The position numbers were made by a program, and so were the translations under genes. Under the pieces are notes generated by a model. That model did not search any database. It had not been told where the DNA came from and saw nothing but the letters and a program-made list of their open reading frames with translations. Below are positions 6,303-7,390 of a DNA stretch of 7,390 bases, piece after piece; positions within the stretch are counted from its first letter, which is position 1; the number at the start of each line of letters is the position of its first letter. This DNA is from Candidatus Ruthturnera sp. (lineage in GTDB: Bacteria > Pseudomonadota > Gammaproteobacteria > PS1 > Pseudothioglobaceae): positions 1-7,390 of the forward strand of contig JABGOT010000049.1 of NCBI GenBank assembly GCA_018648985.1, written 5' to 3'.

Positions 6303-7390
6303 AGTTGTTTTATCCTGATGCCTAATAGACGCAGACAAGCAAAGTACAAAGCTGCTGAAGCAATAATTGTACTTGCAACAGAAGTGATGCGTTGCCAGAC
6401 GCCATTTTCTAAGTAAAAATTAATGTCGTTAGAAAAATTTAAAATAAAAATGACCATTATAGAGCTTGCTAATAACACTTTTAAAAATAGTTTAATTAAA
6501 TCATCAGAAAATTGATAAATAGATTGCTTGTTTAAATAATAATAAAGCAAAGACGCGTTAATCACAGCAGAGATTGAGGTGGCAATTGCCAGTCCGACAT
6601 GTGCATAATAGTAGGCAAAAATCACATTTAAAAATACATTTGACACCATGGCAATCACACCGACCTTGACTGGGGTTTTAGTGTCACCTCTAGCAAGAAA
6701 TACCGGCGCTAAAATTTTAACCATAATAAAAGCCATAAGCCCTGATCCGTAAGCAGTCAAACTTAGAGCCGACATGTGCGCTGCAAAGGCGTCAAATTCT
6801 TCGTATTGAAACAAAGTAATAATCAACGGCTCGGCCAGCAGTAATAATCCAGCACAGGCTGGTGCGCCGAGTAGTAAGCCAACCTTAAGCGCATAGTCAA
6901 CTGTACGAGTGAATTTTTGCTCATCCTTGTTGGCGTAATGTTTACTTAACTTTGCCAAAGCAACAGTCGCTAGAGCAATACCAATAAGCGCCAAAGGGAG
7001 CTCTAGTAAACGATCAGAATAGTACAACCAAGACACGCTACCACTAACCAAAACAGTGGCAATCATAGTGTCAATTAGCAAGTTAATTTGTGAAACTGAA
7101 ACGCCAAATAACGCCGGTAACATGCGTTTTTTTAAGGTTTTAACACTGGGGTGGTCGCCATGTGCCAAGCGTGGTAGTTTTCTAATTTTAATTAAGAAAG
7201 GGATTTGAAATAATAATTGCACGATACCGCCAATCAACACACCCCAAGCTAGAGCCATAATAGGTGTTTCTAGGTATTGGGATAAATATACCGCGCTTAA
7301 AATCATAGAGATATTAAGTAAAACTGGCGTGAAAGCCGGCACAGCGAACTTGTCATAAGTGTTGAGAATGCTACCTGCAAAAGCCGTTAA
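6299..7390 (-). CDS. murJ: Lipid II flippase MurJ, C-terminal part (start outside window)
   Basis: MurJ (MviN) flips lipid II across the inner membrane for peptidoglycan synthesis. The frame stays open to the right edge, giving 363 residues of a protein that is usually ~510, so about the first 150 are outside. The first residues seen, [20 protein letters not shown], continue through GTG 7342, which is an internal valine codon and not the start. The segment contains the family motifs FTPVLLN (20-26), [16 protein letters not shown] (117-132, with the arginine matching the functionally important R270 of E. coli) and [11 protein letters not shown] (233-243). About nine or ten hydrophobic helices are apparent, consistent with the C-terminal two thirds of the 14-helix flippase. 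Usual TVLLPxLS reads TVALAKLS here, a mild variation. The TGA stop overlaps the yggX ATG. Confidence 0.96.
   Translation of the reverse strand, partial: LTAFAGSILNTYDKFAVPAFTPVLLNISMILSAVYLSQYLETPIMALAWGVLIGGIVQLLFQIPFLIKIRKLPRLAHGDHPSVKTLKKRMLPALFGVSVSQINLLIDTMIATVLVSGSVSWLYYSDRLLELPLALIGIALATVALAKLSKHYANKDEQKFTRTVDYALKVGLLLGAPACAGLLLLAEPLIITLFQYEEFDAFAAHMSALSLTAYGSGLMAFIMVKILAPVFLARGDTKTPVKVGVIAMVSNVFLNVIFAYYYAHVGLAIATSISAVINASLLYYYLNKQSIYQFSDDLIKLFLKVLLASSIMVIFILNFSNDINFYLENGVWQRITSVASTIIASAALYFACLRLLGIRIKQL

Noticed and set aside
6303..6338. Longer yggX start adding 12 residues
   Set aside because: The family's homology begins at the internal ATG 6302, which has a Shine-Dalgarno site and the ATGA overlap with murJ. 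The extra residues ([12 protein letters not shown]) come from murJ's coding region in another frame.
7340..7342. GTG as the start codon of murJ
   Set aside because: The frame continues unbroken to the window edge, and the residues before it (NTYDKFA) belong to the conserved MurJ sequence, so this is an internal valine.

Overview
This is an AT-rich bacterial chromosome segment made almost entirely of core housekeeping genes. Every recognisable protein (FabF, AcpP, QueC, ParE, RpoH, Gmk, YggX, MurJ) is of gammaproteobacterial type. RpoH carries the RpoH box of the proteobacterial heat-shock sigma factors, and YggX is typical of gamma- and betaproteobacteria. The low GC content and compact spacing suggest a streamlined marine or symbiotic gammaproteobacterium, perhaps of the sulfur-oxidiser (SUP05/Thioglobus-like) group. 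That placement is my inference from general appearance and was not tested.

Layout. Only one small gene lies on the plus strand: an unrecognised 71-residue protein with an N-terminal hydrophobic helix (81-296). Everything else is on the minus strand and reads from the right edge leftwards: murJ (cut by the window edge), yggX, gmk, rpoH, parE, queC, acpP, fabF. murJ, yggX and gmk are packed with a 4-base overlap and a 3-base gap and look like one operon. rpoH has its own strong sigma-70-type promoter overlapping the end of gmk, and a good intrinsic terminator follows it. parE and queC overlap by 8 bases and form the next unit. acpP has its own promoter and Shine-Dalgarno site, and a terminator-like hairpin separates it from fabF. 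fabF converges on the plus-strand gene with only two bases between the stop codons. No stretch longer than 300 bases lacks a gene, and I saw no RNA genes, mobile elements or CRISPR arrays.

Function. The genes cover lipid II flipping (MurJ), protection of Fe-S clusters (YggX), guanine nucleotide synthesis (Gmk), heat-shock transcription (RpoH), chromosome decatenation (ParE), queuosine precursor synthesis (QueC) and fatty acid elongation (AcpP, FabF). They share location and growth-linked roles rather than one pathway.

The one real anomaly is acpP. Its reading frame is open and its two ends match ordinary acyl carrier proteins closely. However, about 13 residues are missing in frame, exactly the segment holding the phosphopantetheine-bearing serine and helix II. 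As written, this protein could not carry an acyl chain. Either the sequence has a clean 39-base deletion (true mutation or assembly error), or the organism relies on another acyl carrier protein. I found no sign of a new multi-gene defence or mobile system here.
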